From contig OZ010795.1 of the NCBI GenBank assembly GCA_963932465.1, positions 20,917,874 through 20,981,873 of the forward strand: 64,000 nt of DNA, read 5' to 3'. The notes below the pieces were generated by a model, which saw only the letters and a program-made list of their open reading frames with translations, had not been told where the DNA came from and searched no databases. Shown here piece after piece: positions 1-11,078 of the stretch. Every line of letters begins with the position of its first letter. Positions within the stretch are counted from its first letter, which is position 1. The translations under genes were made by a program, and so were the position numbers. Origin of the DNA: Maratus speciosus. Lineage: Eukaryota > Arthropoda > Arachnida > Araneae > Salticidae.

Positions 1-180
1 AAAATCTGAAAAAAAATATCTGTTATGATTAAAATTTGAGTTGCCATCATTAGAAAAAAAGTATTTAAAATTAGAAAAAAATTAATATTTCGAAAACTAA
101 TTATAATTTAAAAATTCTAATACCAGTTTTGAGATCTGTGGATCGATACGGATTTTTGGTGTTAATTTCATCGCAAAGTA
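1..180. other. AT-rich start of window with a short repeat
   Basis: No gene is visible. The first 50 bases (an A-run, then 'tatctgtt' and 'gattaaaatttgagttg') recur in the same orientation near 12503-12550, so this is probably the truncated end of a dispersed repeat. Confidence 0.4.
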
Positions 181-306
181 TTCCATATTTTAGGAGAAAC
201 GTAATCAGTTTCGCCGTGAAACGTAATCAGTTGTTTAATCAGTCGTTTCAAATAATCATTACATAAATTCGTTTCAATTCGATTCATTAGGATTTTATAT
301 ATACAG
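181..306 (+). repeat. Dispersed repeat end, inverted copy at about 25570-25700
   Basis: The block from 'attccatattttaggagaaa' to 'ggattttatatatac' matches, in reverse complement, the sequence just left of the tandem array at 25.7 kb. Both copies end in a TA-rich tail (TTTTATATATA). I infer that they are the same end of one dispersed element in opposite orientations. The open frame on the minus strand here is a by-product of the repeat. Confidence 0.55.
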
Positions 307-344
307 GGTATATTTACTTCAGTTTGTACACAAAAATATTTAAA

Positions 345-480
345 TCGCTTCTTTATATTAAATAAATTAAATAAATATTGAAAAATTACTTGTGTATATG
401 AAACAGTAAATAAATTGCTAGGAAATATGTTGCTAAATTGCATTTTCGCTATCTCGCCAAGGCCCCTATACTGGAAAAGT
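345..480 (+). repeat. Dispersed repeat, direct copy at about 6960-7090
   Basis: The core 'attaaataaatt...aatattgaa...tatgaaacagt' followed by 'ccaaggcc' recurs in the same order and orientation near 6969-7085. The copies are diverged. No coding potential is visible. Confidence 0.5.
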
Positions 481-639
481 ACCTAAAACACATTAAAATC
501 GGGCAGTTACATCTCAGACAGTATAGCGCCGTTAATTGGCTATTATTAGTAGTATCGGAATGAAAATGTAAAAATGTACATTTTCGTATATTGCACTTTA
601 AATTCTCATCCATAGATAAAAAAAAAAAAAAACATTAAA

Positions 640-845
640 AGAACAGAGTTTAAATTAAGTAGCGGTGACCACGATTGTGAAATATTAGTGGTTTTAAATG
701 GGAATTTCACCAAATTAGCCAGTTATCGCCAACTTGGCTTCATATATAATAACTTATTTTTATCTCCAAATTTGGCGATGTATCACAAATTAGTCAGCAT
801 TTGGCACTTCTGTGGTAACCATGCATTAGTAATTTTCAACAATTA
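640..845. repeat. Dispersed 'TGGCGA' repeat (family R2)
   Basis: It carries several copies of TTGGCGA or TCGCCAA words and matches 5865-6010 in reverse complement (the 'gccagttatcgccaacttgg' block). Related pieces lie at 6430-6510, 11610-12510, 26690-26830 and 27590-28280. No protein product is visible; it looks like an old non-autonomous family. Confidence 0.55.
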
Positions 846-904
846 CTCATTATAATGAGGCGATCCTAGCGGAATTGGGAGGGACGCACAGAGACTTGAA
901 TTTG

Positions 905-1032
905 ATATATCAATATGATATCAATATACATATATCAATATACATATATCCATATGATATCAATATGCGTATATTAATATGATATCAATATACATATACC
1001 AATATAGGATATCAATATGCATGATATTGTAT
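905..1032. repeat. AT minisatellite
   Basis: Imperfect tandem copies of a unit of about 20-25 bp built from 'atatgatatcaatatacata' fill this stretch. Units differ by small substitutions such as gcgta for acata. Confidence 0.8.
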
Positions 1033-1276
1033 AGTTATATATGTATAAATTCTTCCAGCACTTCTATTAATGGCTACTATTTAATTTGAATTATTCAGTT
1101 AAAATGAAGGGAGCAAAAAAATAAAAATATAATAAGGGTTACTATAATTAACAATTTCGGCGACCTCGCTGGTGCAATGAATAGGAACTTGCCCGCATAA
1201 AACTTAACTATGCCATTTTACAAAGGAAAATACTAGTCAATTTTTACTCGAAAAATAACCCAATTTTGTCCCTTAC

Positions 1277-1373
1277 CTTCAGTTTTGCAGGTTTCTTTGT
1301 ATATACATTGAAAAGTTTGGCCTTGAATCCCAAATGTTTCGACAATCAATATGATGTAAAATATGATTTTCAT
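1277..1373 (-). CDS. Candidate first exon of a small secreted cysteine-containing protein
   Basis: Reading leftward from the ATG at 1373 gives 32 codons. It starts with a typical signal peptide: Met-Lys, a hydrophobic core of Ile/Phe/Leu/Val, then a Gly-Ile-Gln-Gly region as possible cleavage site. A short stretch with two cysteines (QCIYKETCKTE) follows. The frame runs into GAAG|GTAAGG at 1271-1276, a strong match to an arthropod 5' splice site, and an in-frame stop lies just beyond. This fits exon 1 of a spliced secreted protein, in phase 1. I could not find a convincing second exon in the remaining 1.2 kb to the window edge, where the gene would continue. The family is not recognised; secreted peptides, protease inhibitors and venom-type peptides all share this layout. 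It could still be a chance frame. Confidence 0.35.
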
Positions 1374-1429
1374 TGTAGCTTGATAGTACCCGATTTCAGC
1401 ATGCAATAGAGACAACAATAATCTTTAAT

Positions 1430-2230
1430 ATATTGCGTTACTTTCTCATGCATTTTTATAAACGATACGTTTCGTGACTGAGCAATCATAAATCTCAAGT
1501 AACCATTGAAAAAACATAATTTTTATGCTAAAAGATATTAAAATGACGTGCAATACTCTGAATCAACAGGTATTTGTACATGAGCAAACACCTGTTCGCT
1601 GTCACACTTCTTTAAATGAAGGTCAAATGCCAACCAGGTTAGTGTAACAGCTGCTTATAGAATGTGAAGAAATGATTTTTAGGTAGAAAACGAAACATCA
1701 TGTATTTAAGATGTCTTAGATTATAGACTTAAAAATGTTTTGAGTAAAGGTAGATAAAAATATTATTTCGTATATGTCTTCTCGTTAACATTACATTACT
1801 TAAAATATTCTTAATCGTTAGATTTTTCAGATCCTTTTAAAAATCAAACTTTTGTTATTTGAGAACTATTAAAGTTAAACTTTTATTGATTGCTCCAGTT
1901 TAATTTGCATGTAAATATAATTTAAAAAATATAATATTATATAGTAAATAGATAGATAGATCAAGCAGGGCGTTCGTTCTGCCAAGCCAAGCTATAAAAA
2001 ATTCTAACCCCGCCAAAAATAACAAATGCCAGGAACCAAATGCCAAGACCGCTATGCTTATTACAGTGAAGTAAACTTCTCCTTGTTAAATCGATAAAAC
2101 ATGCTAGCGCAAAATTTCCGATATCAAAAGAACTACTCATCGTAGAAAAACAAAACGAAAACTAGAAGAACCTGAAGAAGAAATTCTTCAATTTGAGACC
2201 AAATTCATCTTCATAAATTAATTATAAACA
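1430..2230. other. No recognised feature
   Basis: AT-rich sequence with no open frame worth reporting and no clear repeat boundary. A short GATA-type microsatellite lies near 1950-1963. Confidence 0.4.
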
Positions 2231-2234
2231 GGTA

Positions 2235-3849
2235 GGGGAGATGGGGGCACATGTGAACAGGGGGCAGATGTGAACATTGCAATTTTTCAATTGTTATTAT
2301 AAGTTTTTTTTATTTGAAAAAAATTACTAAAGATGACAGCACCTGTAGACATATAGTAAAAATTTTTTGAAGCTTTTTGACATTTTGTTTGTCCCCTGTA
2401 GTCAAAACACTGTTTTTAGATCTCAAAAGTAAAATCTTGGTTCCAAGTTGATAAGCGTAAAACTTTATTTATTTATTCATTTATTTGAATTTGAGAGTTT
2501 TAACATATACTATGAATACTAATGAATATTTTTGATAAAGTTCTTTTTCTTCTAAAATTGAGAAATGTTAATGATTTATCAATTTAACAGAAGCGGCAAT
2601 GTGGGGCACTTGTGAACAGACAAGTTGGGGCAGATATGAACAGTACACAAGTGCCCCAATAACCATTCTGTGATTCTGTTCCTGTCAGTTAGCTTAATGA
2701 TAAATAATGTCAGTTCTATTATCTATAATTTTCCTGAAATAGAAGATATTTTCCTCACACAAATTTGATTTTACATTGAAACTTCATCAAACACATCTTT
2801 CAGCAAATACATAAAGAACAACAAGCTCGTTTGCATTCAATTGTAATTTAAATAAATTTAATGTTTTCTAAGATGCAATAAGTGTTATATATTAGTTTAC
2901 TAAACAGTTTACAACAATATTTTATATGCATTGTTAACACAAGAGTATTACTTTCAACAACTTTGCAAAATTTTCTATTACATTTGTTCTAACCTTGCAA
3001 TGATGCTTACTTCCATATCTAAAACAGTTATGCATATGATGCTTTGAATGGAGATAGATATGAGTAATATTTTAAGAAAGTAAAATTTTTAAACTGATAA
3101 CTACCGTAAAATCCCTACTGTAACCCCTCCCTCTTTAAAAAGCAAAATAAGTTGGAGAAGGGGGAGGGAAGTTATAGTCGCGATTTTTTTAAAATCATTA
3201 AAAACCCTTCTTTATCTATAATTTACAAGTAAATAAGGGAAATACAGCTGTGGGTATCTTTCGTATTTTGGCAGATTTGAGATAAATAGTATGTAAATGC
3301 CCCCTCCCTCAAATTTTCCCCAAACAAAAACCCCCAAGCAAAATTTTAAAGTTTTAATTTCTTTTTTAAAATTGCTTCTTTATTTTTTTTTTCAGCATTA
3401 CTTGATGAATCATCTAAGCCACCACCCCCAAAATCTACTTATTTTCATTTTATAATCTTTTCTTTAAATATACCACCCAGAAACTAGAGAAAAAAATATA
3501 TATATATATATTTCTTTATGGTGAATTTCACAGGTAATTAACTAATGATTACGATGACAAATGAATAACAGAATAAAAGCATGTCAAAGGGTATTTTTTC
3601 CTTGTGTTCACATGTGCCCCACGTGTGTTCACAACTACCCCGCTGATGGGGCACATGTGAACAATTTTTTCGAATTTATAAAACTGTTAAAAAATGTAAG
3701 AAGAACTATACAGGTGATTTTTAAAAAATTACCATGTATAAAAGAAAGTTCTATTTACTATATTGAGTAGGTTTTGTTTATAGAAATTAATCCATTCATG
3801 AGAAAAAGATATATTTATGCGAACTCTTCACATGTGCCCCCATCTCCCC
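2235..3849. mobile_element. Non-autonomous TA-flanked DNA transposon with repeated subterminal motifs
   Basis: The ends are inverted repeats: GGGGAGATGGGGGCACATGT at the left and its reverse complement closing at 3849, each flanked by TA (2233-2234 and 3850-3851). This fits the Tc1/mariner/pogo superfamily. Inside, GGGGCACATGTGAACA-like motifs recur in both orientations at 2261-2276, 2603-2618, 2626-2642, 2646-2657, 3605-3620, 3626-3641 and 3648-3663. They look like repeated transposase-binding sites. No transposase frame is left; the 69-codon frame at 3561-3770 merely runs through the motif cluster. Confidence 0.8.
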
Positions 3850-4113
3850 TATATCGATTTTTTAAAATAACGTCGAGATACTACAAATGATCGATTTTTT
3901 GTCTTCATCACAACTGTATATTTCAATTCTATAACAAATAATGCCAAACAGTAATAAACCCGCCAAAGACCCCGTAAATATCTACCGCTTTTACAGAATA
4001 TCTCTATTCTGACCAATGAGAAAGCTCCATAGTCGAGCAATTGTTTTCTATAAATGAGGTGGAATGACTATGCAGCAAAAGCTACAGATTTTTAATAGTG
4101 TAAGCTATATAGT

Positions 4114-4270
4114 GACCCAGATCCAGACAGACTTTTCGCTGTTACCGAAACAAGTTTGACCAATCAAAAGCCTGCATGTTTGCTAATTTTTCACTGTTTG
4201 CAAAAAAGCAGGTTTCAAATTATTCGATCTCATTTCGCTAACCGCGAAAAATTAATTTGGATCCCGATCT
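4114..4270. mobile_element. Small palindromic MITE, copy 1
   Basis: The left half (GATCCAGACAGACTTTTCG, then TTTGACCAATCAAAAGCC) is mirrored by the right half ending near GGATCC. A better preserved copy lies at 10305-10450. The whole segment folds back on itself, and its short open frame is not a gene. Confidence 0.65.
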
Positions 4271-4279
4271 TTATCTCGG

Positions 4280-5860
4280 TACCACTACTCCGTAGCGTAT
4301 GCATACGCAAAAAAGTTCTAAAATTGCGATTACTGTGATACCTTTGGTTAAATAAATCTGAAATTTTGCATTTTTGTTATTGTCTAGGAGGCGCCTGTAT
4401 AAAACCTTATGTTATCAGATACAAGGAAATTATATATTTTATGTAAGAGTAGAAATAAAGGAATGTCATGATTCAAGGCTGCCGGAAGTGAAGTTGTGTC
4501 TAAGTCAAAAATTAATAGTACTACTTTCGGTTTATTTTTAGAAGCTTATCCTAGCAATATGTAATACAAGAAAAATACAATGTAGAAAATGTTACATTCG
4601 TCTACTATCATGATATGATATAAAAAACTGGTAGAACCAGAGAGAAAAGTAAAGCTCAATCTAAAAATGTTACAGTAAAAATTTGTCAAGTAGTTTCAGT
4701 TTAAAAAAGTAAGTAGTGCGTAGAAAAGTAATGGAATCAGATTATCTGTAAAGCTCATGAAATTACCCAAATTTTTGTTGATAGCTGAAAATGTGGACTG
4801 AGCTGTACTGGTGCCTTAAAATCAATCAGGGAAGTAAAGACATTTTTAACTCATTCTGAATTCTAATCATTCATAATTAGTTTAAAAATTTGGGTTCATA
4901 AAAATAGGCTAGAGATTTATTTGGAAATGAGCGAGAACATGAGAGGTATCGAGAACATGAGAGATCGTTCAGTACGAAGTATGGACCAAATTCCATTCCA
5001 GGGGTCACTGATAAGTCTGGAAGATCAAAGTCTAAGTAAGCCCAAAACCCTAAGCATGTACAATTCAACCATATGCTAACTACTTGTCTGGCTTATGTCC
5101 ATTGACATAAGGCTCACTTTTCACAGTAATTACATGAAATAAAAATTATTACGCTACATGTGTTATTTCAGAAATATTAATAACAACAATTTCTCAACAA
5201 CTTGACTATATTAATGTTATACTTAAAATATTACTTCATGGTTTACATTCTTTTAGCTTTGTGGAGTTTAGATTGACTTGATGTTTTTAGATTGACGCAA
5301 ATGAAAAAAAAATACGCACGCAGTAATATTGAATTGCCTTAAAACATATTTAAATTTAATCAAATAGGAAAAGAAATCTGTTTGTTTTTCCATTTATAAG
5401 AAAAAAGGCATAAAAACTTTGATTTGAGATTTTGCGATAACCTCTCAATAGCATTTTTTAATCGCCAAAATCATATTTTATATTTCGTGAGTGAAAATTA
5501 GAAACAATTATATGATGTTTAATAAAATATTTTGCTTTATATCATCATTTCTTCTTATTTTCTATTTTTTTTTACATGCTTTCTTTTAACAATTATATTT
5601 GTCTGTGGTACTCAAATCTTGTGATTCATTTTTCACCCACTACCTGTTGACATAGAGTTTTGCAATTTGGAATATATGTGTATTCCTCAGGGCAATATAT
5701 GAATTAGACATTCAATTTTTTTAATTTGATCCCTAAGGGGGTAACGGTGTGTGTGTGCGTGGGGGGGGGATTACTTAAAGGTTACGTTTTATTTTCTATA
5801 GAGAAATCAGCATTAGCTTCAACAATGAGTATTTCTTGAAAAGTACTAATGACAGGGTTA
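4280..5860. other. No recognised gene
   Basis: AT-rich sequence. Between 4920 and 4970 the phrase 'gagaacatgagag' occurs twice in tandem. The 63-codon minus-strand frame at 4877-5068 is slightly richer in GC than its surroundings but matches nothing I know. A G-run (5761-5769) follows a GT-rich stretch. Confidence 0.4.
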
Positions 5861-5864
5861 CTAC

Positions 5865-6010
5865 GATATCGCCAAACTTTGGCTTACGAGGCGAAATATC
5901 GCCAAATTTGGCGCCAAAAAAGTTTCAATATATGAAGCTAACTTGGAGATAGCTGGCTAATTTGGCAAAATTCCCATTTAAATCCATTTCTCTTCCATAA
6001 TTGAACTCAC
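5865..6010. repeat. R2 'TGGCGA' repeat, inverted copy
   Basis: Reverse complement of the 640-845 block: TATCGCCAAA, AATTTGGCGCC, then 'gctaacttggagatagctgg' and 'aaattcccattta'. The two copies face each other about 5 kb apart. Confidence 0.6.
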
Positions 6011-7320
6011 CGATTTAAATTTAAACTCCGTGCATTTAAGGTTTTTTTTCAAGACTTTTCTACAAATTAGTGCATGTAGAAAACATATATGTTTTCTAAA
6101 TTTTTGTGAATTTTAATGAAAGCCTGATTTTCAAAAAAACAATTTCCATTTATATTAATTTCTTTTTAGTCTTTAAAAATAAAATTGATACTTTTCCTAT
6201 ATAAGGGGCTTGGCGAGGTAGAGAAAATGGGTTTGGCATGTAAGCTTTTTATGCATATTTTCGTGCAACTTATTCCTTGTTTCATATACTCAAGCAATTG
6301 TTTAAAGATTTATGCAATTTATTTTGTGTTAACAAGCCACTTACCTATTTTTATATACAAAGGAAAGTAAATTGTATAAAAAAGCAATGATATATATATA
6401 AATAAAATGTTTATATTTATGGTCCAGATGCCATATACGCACCGGGTTTGGCGTGATTTTTCATGCCAATTTGGCGAAAATGTCATTTTCGAATAACAGT
6501 TACATATAGCGTGCTATAATAGCACGTTAGAATCAATTCTAAAAAATCGAAAGACTAAACAAAGCCGAAAAAGATCTAAAGATGATCTAAGAAACGAAGT
6601 ACATGGATTGTTTGGAATATAAATATGAAAATTATCATGACGTAAATTTTCGCAATAGAAAAATTTATAAAAATGTCGCTATATAAAACACTGCAAAAAC
6701 AAAAAAAATTCGAAAATTGTATATTTCTTTGTTACTGCTGAGCGAAAAACTTGAAATTCTGCTTCGGGTTAGTTTTAAAAAATAAAATTGTCTCTATGAA
6801 TAGTTTCGAAAAAATTTAAAATTAAAAAAAAATGAAATGAATGGAAAGCGTTCTCAAATACCTAATTTGGAATTATTAGGTACAGAAACTTTAAATATTT
6901 CATAATGCTGCATTTCCTCCACAAAACATGAAATTTAAATGCAACAAGGCCAATAAATACCCACCTAGCATTAAATAAATTGTGTAAATATTGAATAAAT
7001 ACATGTATGAAACAGTGAGAAGGTTGCCCGAAAGTACTTGTTAAAGTGTTCCTTCTCTAAGCTTTTCTCTCTCCCTCACCAAGGCCACTAACAGATGGAA
7101 GTGCCGTTTTAAATTTGATATGAATTTTTGTTCTGATTCATTTTTCTACACATTTTATCATAAGGTCATATTCTTAATTGTCATTAGTAGATTTTTTATA
7201 TATTAACTTACTCTGGTGACATTTCATAATCGAGTTCACACTGGCATATTTTAGATTGCATGATTTGCTGAAAAAATACGTATGGATTTGTAAATTACTT
7301 TAAATGACACTTTGACAGCT
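6010..7320. other. Repeat fragments, no gene
   Basis: 6430-6510 is a piece of the R2 family ('tttggcg' and 'gccaatttggcgaaaa', as near 12000). A short perfect palindrome, CGTGCTATAATAGCACG, lies at 6510-6526. 6960-7090 is the direct partner of 345-480. The rest is AT-rich and unassigned. Confidence 0.45.
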
Positions 7321-7770
7321 TAAAGGTTATGCAGACGATATATTCAGATCTTGTGTCATACTTTAAGCTGCAATCATTGGCGATTTCTTTTATTTAATAC
7401 ATGCTAAATAAAGCTCAACTTGTGCTGAATATGTTTGAAAACAAAACAATACAGCGTATGTAGTGGCCAGCACAAACTCATCATTTAAATCCAATCGAGC
7501 ATATCTAAAAAACACTCTAACGACACATTGCATGCCACTGTTGATGTGTTCGGTACTTTGATACTATATCAGATTTTGAAAAGAGAATTCCTTAACTCGT
7601 ATTGACAGCCTCATTGCATCCGTGGAAAACAGATATTGTAGAATATTAACTATTTCGAGGGAGCACACACCGTATAAAGTATAGTCCATTCTTTTCAAAC
7701 ATCATATATTTGTCTTTTAAAGTTACTTAAATTGGTGTGGAGCGTCTAATTATTCTCTTGACATCATTTT
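7320..7770 (+). pseudogene. Tc1-type transposase C-terminal relic
   Basis: Read across frames, this segment retains recognisable pieces of a Tc1-family transposase. There is a YADDIFRS-like stretch, then AQLVLNMFENKTIQRM followed by a TGG CCA codon pair (WP). After that come HHLNPIEHI, where the family has SPDLNPIEH with the last catalytic Glu, then TASLHP (family DSLIAS) and a final HTRIKY-like end (family DHTPY). These pieces follow the same order as in the better preserved relic at 31744-32462, so both belong to one family. The frame is broken by several stops and shifts. The TIR end is degraded but visible near 7735-7765. Catalytic domains 1 and 2 and the DNA-binding domain are missing or unrecognisable. 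It is an old, dead insertion. Confidence 0.7.
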
Positions 7771-8074
7771 ATACAGTTAAAATTCCGATATAAGGTAATT
7801 TAGTGTTTCATTTTCTATTTTACTTTTAATATATTGCGTGCTTTCAATTCTATCTGTCTGTCTTGCATGGTTTGCTTCTCCATTTTTTCAAACAGTGTAT
7901 ACGAATTTATATATAAGATTTTGTAATTCGACGATTTGTTTATTTTCATCATTTCAATTTATCGCAGTTTATGGACCATTAAAGATAACATCACATTTCC
8001 TTTGCTTCCACATGTTATTATTAAATCTATGTTCCCAGCAATATAGCTCAGACTAATCCCTCTAGGGGAAGTCC

Positions 8075-9620
8075 TAGTTTAAAGCAATATACTTTTAAGG
8101 ACTGTGTGGTGTCTATAGTTGCTTGCACTGCAGTCGTTTTAAAAAGAATTTGTCTTGTGGATTTTTGAAATTCGTTATCATTTTCTAAGCTGAGATATTA
8201 GTAAATATTTTAAATAAGCAGATAATAAGCAGAAACAGATAATCCATTGGACAAGTTTTTGAAGTTTAAATTCAAGCCTGCGAATCCCATTAGACACACT
8301 TGTGTTTACTACAGTATTTCTAAAATCATCCAATAAAGCACTTGTTACGTATTCATAAGTGCTATTAGATATATCAAGACTACATCCATTTTCAGGTGTA
8401 ATATTCTCCATGTACATAGAACTAGGTTCCGATACAATACATTAATTCGCTTCTACATTGTTCTTTGGAACTGTTTGTCCTCCAGTGTATTTGATGTTAA
8501 GGTTTTGTGATGCCGTCCATCAAAATAAAGGCCAGATAGAGTGGAACGATTTTCGTTTTATTTTGAAACCAATTTTTTGTAAATTCTCGATTTTACACTT
8601 CATACTTTATTTTTGTCTTTGACGAGGCTGGTATCGGATTCTAATATTAATCCCAAATCTTGCATAAAACTCGATGCAATAGCAGCCGTGGCTCTTCTGG
8701 ATACACCATATCTTTTACCGACAAGAACAATCAGCCGACAAGTTATCCAATTTTAAACGCATATGAATACTCCTAGTTGACTGCTGAAAAGACGCTGTAT
8801 AAGACCTGTGTTTGGTGCCCAACTTTTCCCCTATCTCCTCTTCCATCATATCGTCTGTTTCATTTTCCCTTTCATACTCCACTGAATAGCTTAAAGCAGA
8901 AGCAGGAGACGCCTGTTTTGCAGATCGAATAGTATCCTGTTCCTTTCGCATTTGACGTTTCTAGAGCCGTTTTGTTTCTCGAACACCAACATTTCCAACG
9001 GACATTTTTCTTTCCATTCTTTGTCAATGAGAAAAATCCGGTCTTTTGAAGAAACTTTGCTTTCTTTCGGACAGATACATTCCTTAAAAATCGCGCATTT
9101 ACAGGCAGACTTGTCAAAAAATGTTTCTGCTTCCATTTTAAAGTTTTCAATATTTTCGAGAGTAGGCTTGCTTTTTCCAAGGCGTTTTATATTTTCATGA
9201 TTGGCCGATATTTTCCATGGTATGCGTGTATCATATCACTAACACGTTTATGTAAAATTGAAGCGATGTATGTATTGATGTATACATTTCCCATCTTCAA
9301 ACCAACAGTTTCTGAAATAACTGAAAAACATTGTTCTTTGTTTCCAACAGTTTCGCAACAGCGCAATATCTTATGACGTCTTCATGCGTTGACAGCATGA
9401 ATAAAAAATCCTTCGGTGTTCCACAAATTTGTCATTGCAACATTTGTCGACTTGAAAACTGTGATTGCGATGATTTTGGCAGTTCAAATAGTTACTAAAT
9501 CATTAGAAAATGATGACGAAATGCACAAAAACACAAGACAAATTACTTTAAAATCGACTGCAGAGCAAGCAACTATGAAGACCGCACAGTAATGAAACGT
9601 ATACTGACTGCTTTAAACAA
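8075..9620. mobile_element. Long-TIR element carrying a cysteine-rich pseudogene
   Basis: The segments 8077-8190 and 9497-9618 are inverted copies of each other, about 115-120 bp long. They share 'gtttaaagca', 'atagttgcttgc', 'ctgcagtcg', 'tttgtcttgtg' and 'attttctaa' in mirrored order. They bracket the degraded minus-strand reading frame at 8440-9480. I infer a DNA transposon, or a gene mobilised inside one, about 1.55 kb long. I could not identify a target-site duplication, so the exact ends are uncertain. Base composition inside is richer in GC than the flanks, as expected for former coding sequence. Confidence 0.6.
8440..9480 (-). pseudogene. Degraded repeat-associated protein with CKC/CIC cysteine cluster
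   Basis: Read leftward across frames, the old protein can be followed in order. An LWNTEG stretch lies near 9420. Then come GLKMGNVYINTYIAS and AYHGKYRPIMK, the latter around 9200. A cluster FFDKSACKCAIFKECICPKE follows at about 9110-9050, then a RIFLIDKEW stretch. After a frame change come an acidic segment (DDMMEEEIGEKL), a GVSRRATAAIA segment near 8680 and GLYFDGRHHKTL near 8510. Several stops and shifts separate the pieces, so it is dead. I recall similar uncharacterised proteins, with a klFDisaCKC...C.C and an lyFDGrkdkTL signature, scattered through spider and some cnidarian genomes. Their function is unknown to me. The flanking inverted repeats suggest that this family is spread by, or is part of, a DNA transposon. 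Confidence 0.55.
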
Positions 9621-10300
9621 GTTATAATCGGTTGCAACTCGCAGATGCTTGTAGAGCCTGCCTACTGCGCTTAGCCGGACGAAAGAGAGTGGCCAGGTGA
9701 TTTACTGGTCGTTCTGATTTCTTTCTCGGCATGAAAATAGTATTTTTCACTTTTTTTGGCAGAGTGCCAAACCCAGTCTGTCTGGATTGTGCTTTGAGCA
9801 TGCAGTAAAACTTTATGCAGAAAAGTACAAAAATGCGTCAAAGTTTCCAAAATTCAATGCCGATGAGGCGGCAGAAGATATTAATCTATAATTCTAAAAA
9901 AAACTTTTGGTTATTTTTCTTCAAACATCGTACCTCTTAAGCATTACCTCAAACCGATCAACAAAATCAGGGATCATTTATTAATTTTTGTATTTTAATC
10001 ATTTTTAGTCCGATTTTCGGAATTTTCGGTCCACTGAAGCGACAGAAGATATCAACACTCTGTTTTAAGATTCCTCAAACTTTTTAATGAAGGGAGTTCA
10101 CAAATTTTCCGCACTACCGCTAAAAGGTTTGAGCAATTTCGAGTTTTTTGTATACTACCTAGTGGTTATATACACAGGACCGCAGTCTCATGTAAAGTTT
10201 TTGTCGAACGTACGGCAATCCACATTTTTGAATTAGATGATACTCACATGGACGGCTCCGATTAGGCTAGTAAAATAAGCCAATAACCAGTAAACTGACG
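9620..10300. other. No recognised feature
   Basis: The stretch at 9640-9870 is richer in GC than the surroundings but has no long frame and no motif I recognise. The rest is AT-rich. Confidence 0.4.
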
Positions 10301-10304
10301 ATAA

Positions 10305-10450
10305 CGGCCGGGATCCAGATAGATTTTTACGGGATTGACCAATCAGAAGCCTACTTTTTTTGCAAACTTTTCGCTGTTTGAAAAAATGCTGGCTTCTAAT
10401 TGGTCAATCTCGTTTCGTTATACAGAGAAAAATCTATCTGAATCTAGGCC
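10305..10450. mobile_element. Small palindromic MITE, copy 2
   Basis: A near-perfect inverted repeat. The left arm has GGATCCAGATAGATTTTT, then GATTGACCAATCAGAAGCC. The right arm mirrors it with GGCTTCTAATTGGTCAATC, then AAAAATCTATCTGAATC. A short A/T-rich loop separates the arms. It is the same family as 4114-4270. A third, degraded half may lie at 10925-11000 (GGAATCCAAGTTGATTTTTC ... GAAAAGCC). Confidence 0.75.
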
Positions 10451-10554
10451 ATGGACAAGTTCGCAAAGACCTTTAATGGTTTGTTTTTATCACTTCTACC
10501 AATAAACAGTTATTGCCCATATGTTGCTACTTCGTTATAGAACCCTTCTTGGTT

Positions 10555-10790
10555 GTTTGTTTTATTGAACACATACATCAGACTTGTGTGCTTGACACCA
10601 AGGCCCGGTTATAAGTCATAATCGATACACAGGGACGAGATAGCACAAGGAAATTTACAACACCAGAGAATTACATCCTGGGGGCTCCGAGTGTGCAACG
10701 GAACCGGCAGGATTCGAACCCGCCCCCACCTACGCTCTCAAGTGATTAGCGGTGTGGTGCCTTATCCACTCAACCACGGTGGGCCCACCC
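10555..10790 (-). mobile_element. tRNA-derived SINE
   Basis: On the minus strand the 5' part contains an RNA polymerase III A box (TGGTTGAGTGG, 10776-10766) and B box (GGTTCGAATCC, 10720-10710) at tRNA-like spacing. An unrelated body of about 130 bp follows, ending in AATAAAACAAAC near 10555. The 5' end cannot form an acceptor stem with sequence after the T-arm, which argues against a real tRNA gene. This head-plus-body layout is that of a tRNA-derived SINE. The related tRNA looks Leu/Ser-like, but I would not assign it. Confidence 0.8.
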
Positions 10791-11078
10791 TTCTTGTTCA
10801 TAATTTCGTTATCGAAAACAGACGTTATTTATCAGCAATAATCCAAACAACATAGCATTAAAAAATTTGTCGTTTCCGTAAATAAAGAAGGTTTTTTTTT
10901 ACATTGGTGGAAACAACATTTGGGTAGGAATCCAAGTTGATTTTTCGCTACTTTCTAAACAAGATTGTGCAATGAAAAGCCTCCATTTTGCGAAACCTTG
11001 GAAAAGAGTGAATTTTTTTGCAAAAAATTTGGAACAAACAATTTAATATCGATCCGAAAGTCTGAAATTATTGAAATA

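Noticed and set aside
10700..10790. Possible functional tRNA gene on the minus strand (A and B boxes present)
   Set aside because: The 5' end has no complementary acceptor strand after the T-arm, the anticodon region folds poorly, and a SINE-like body with an A-rich tail follows.
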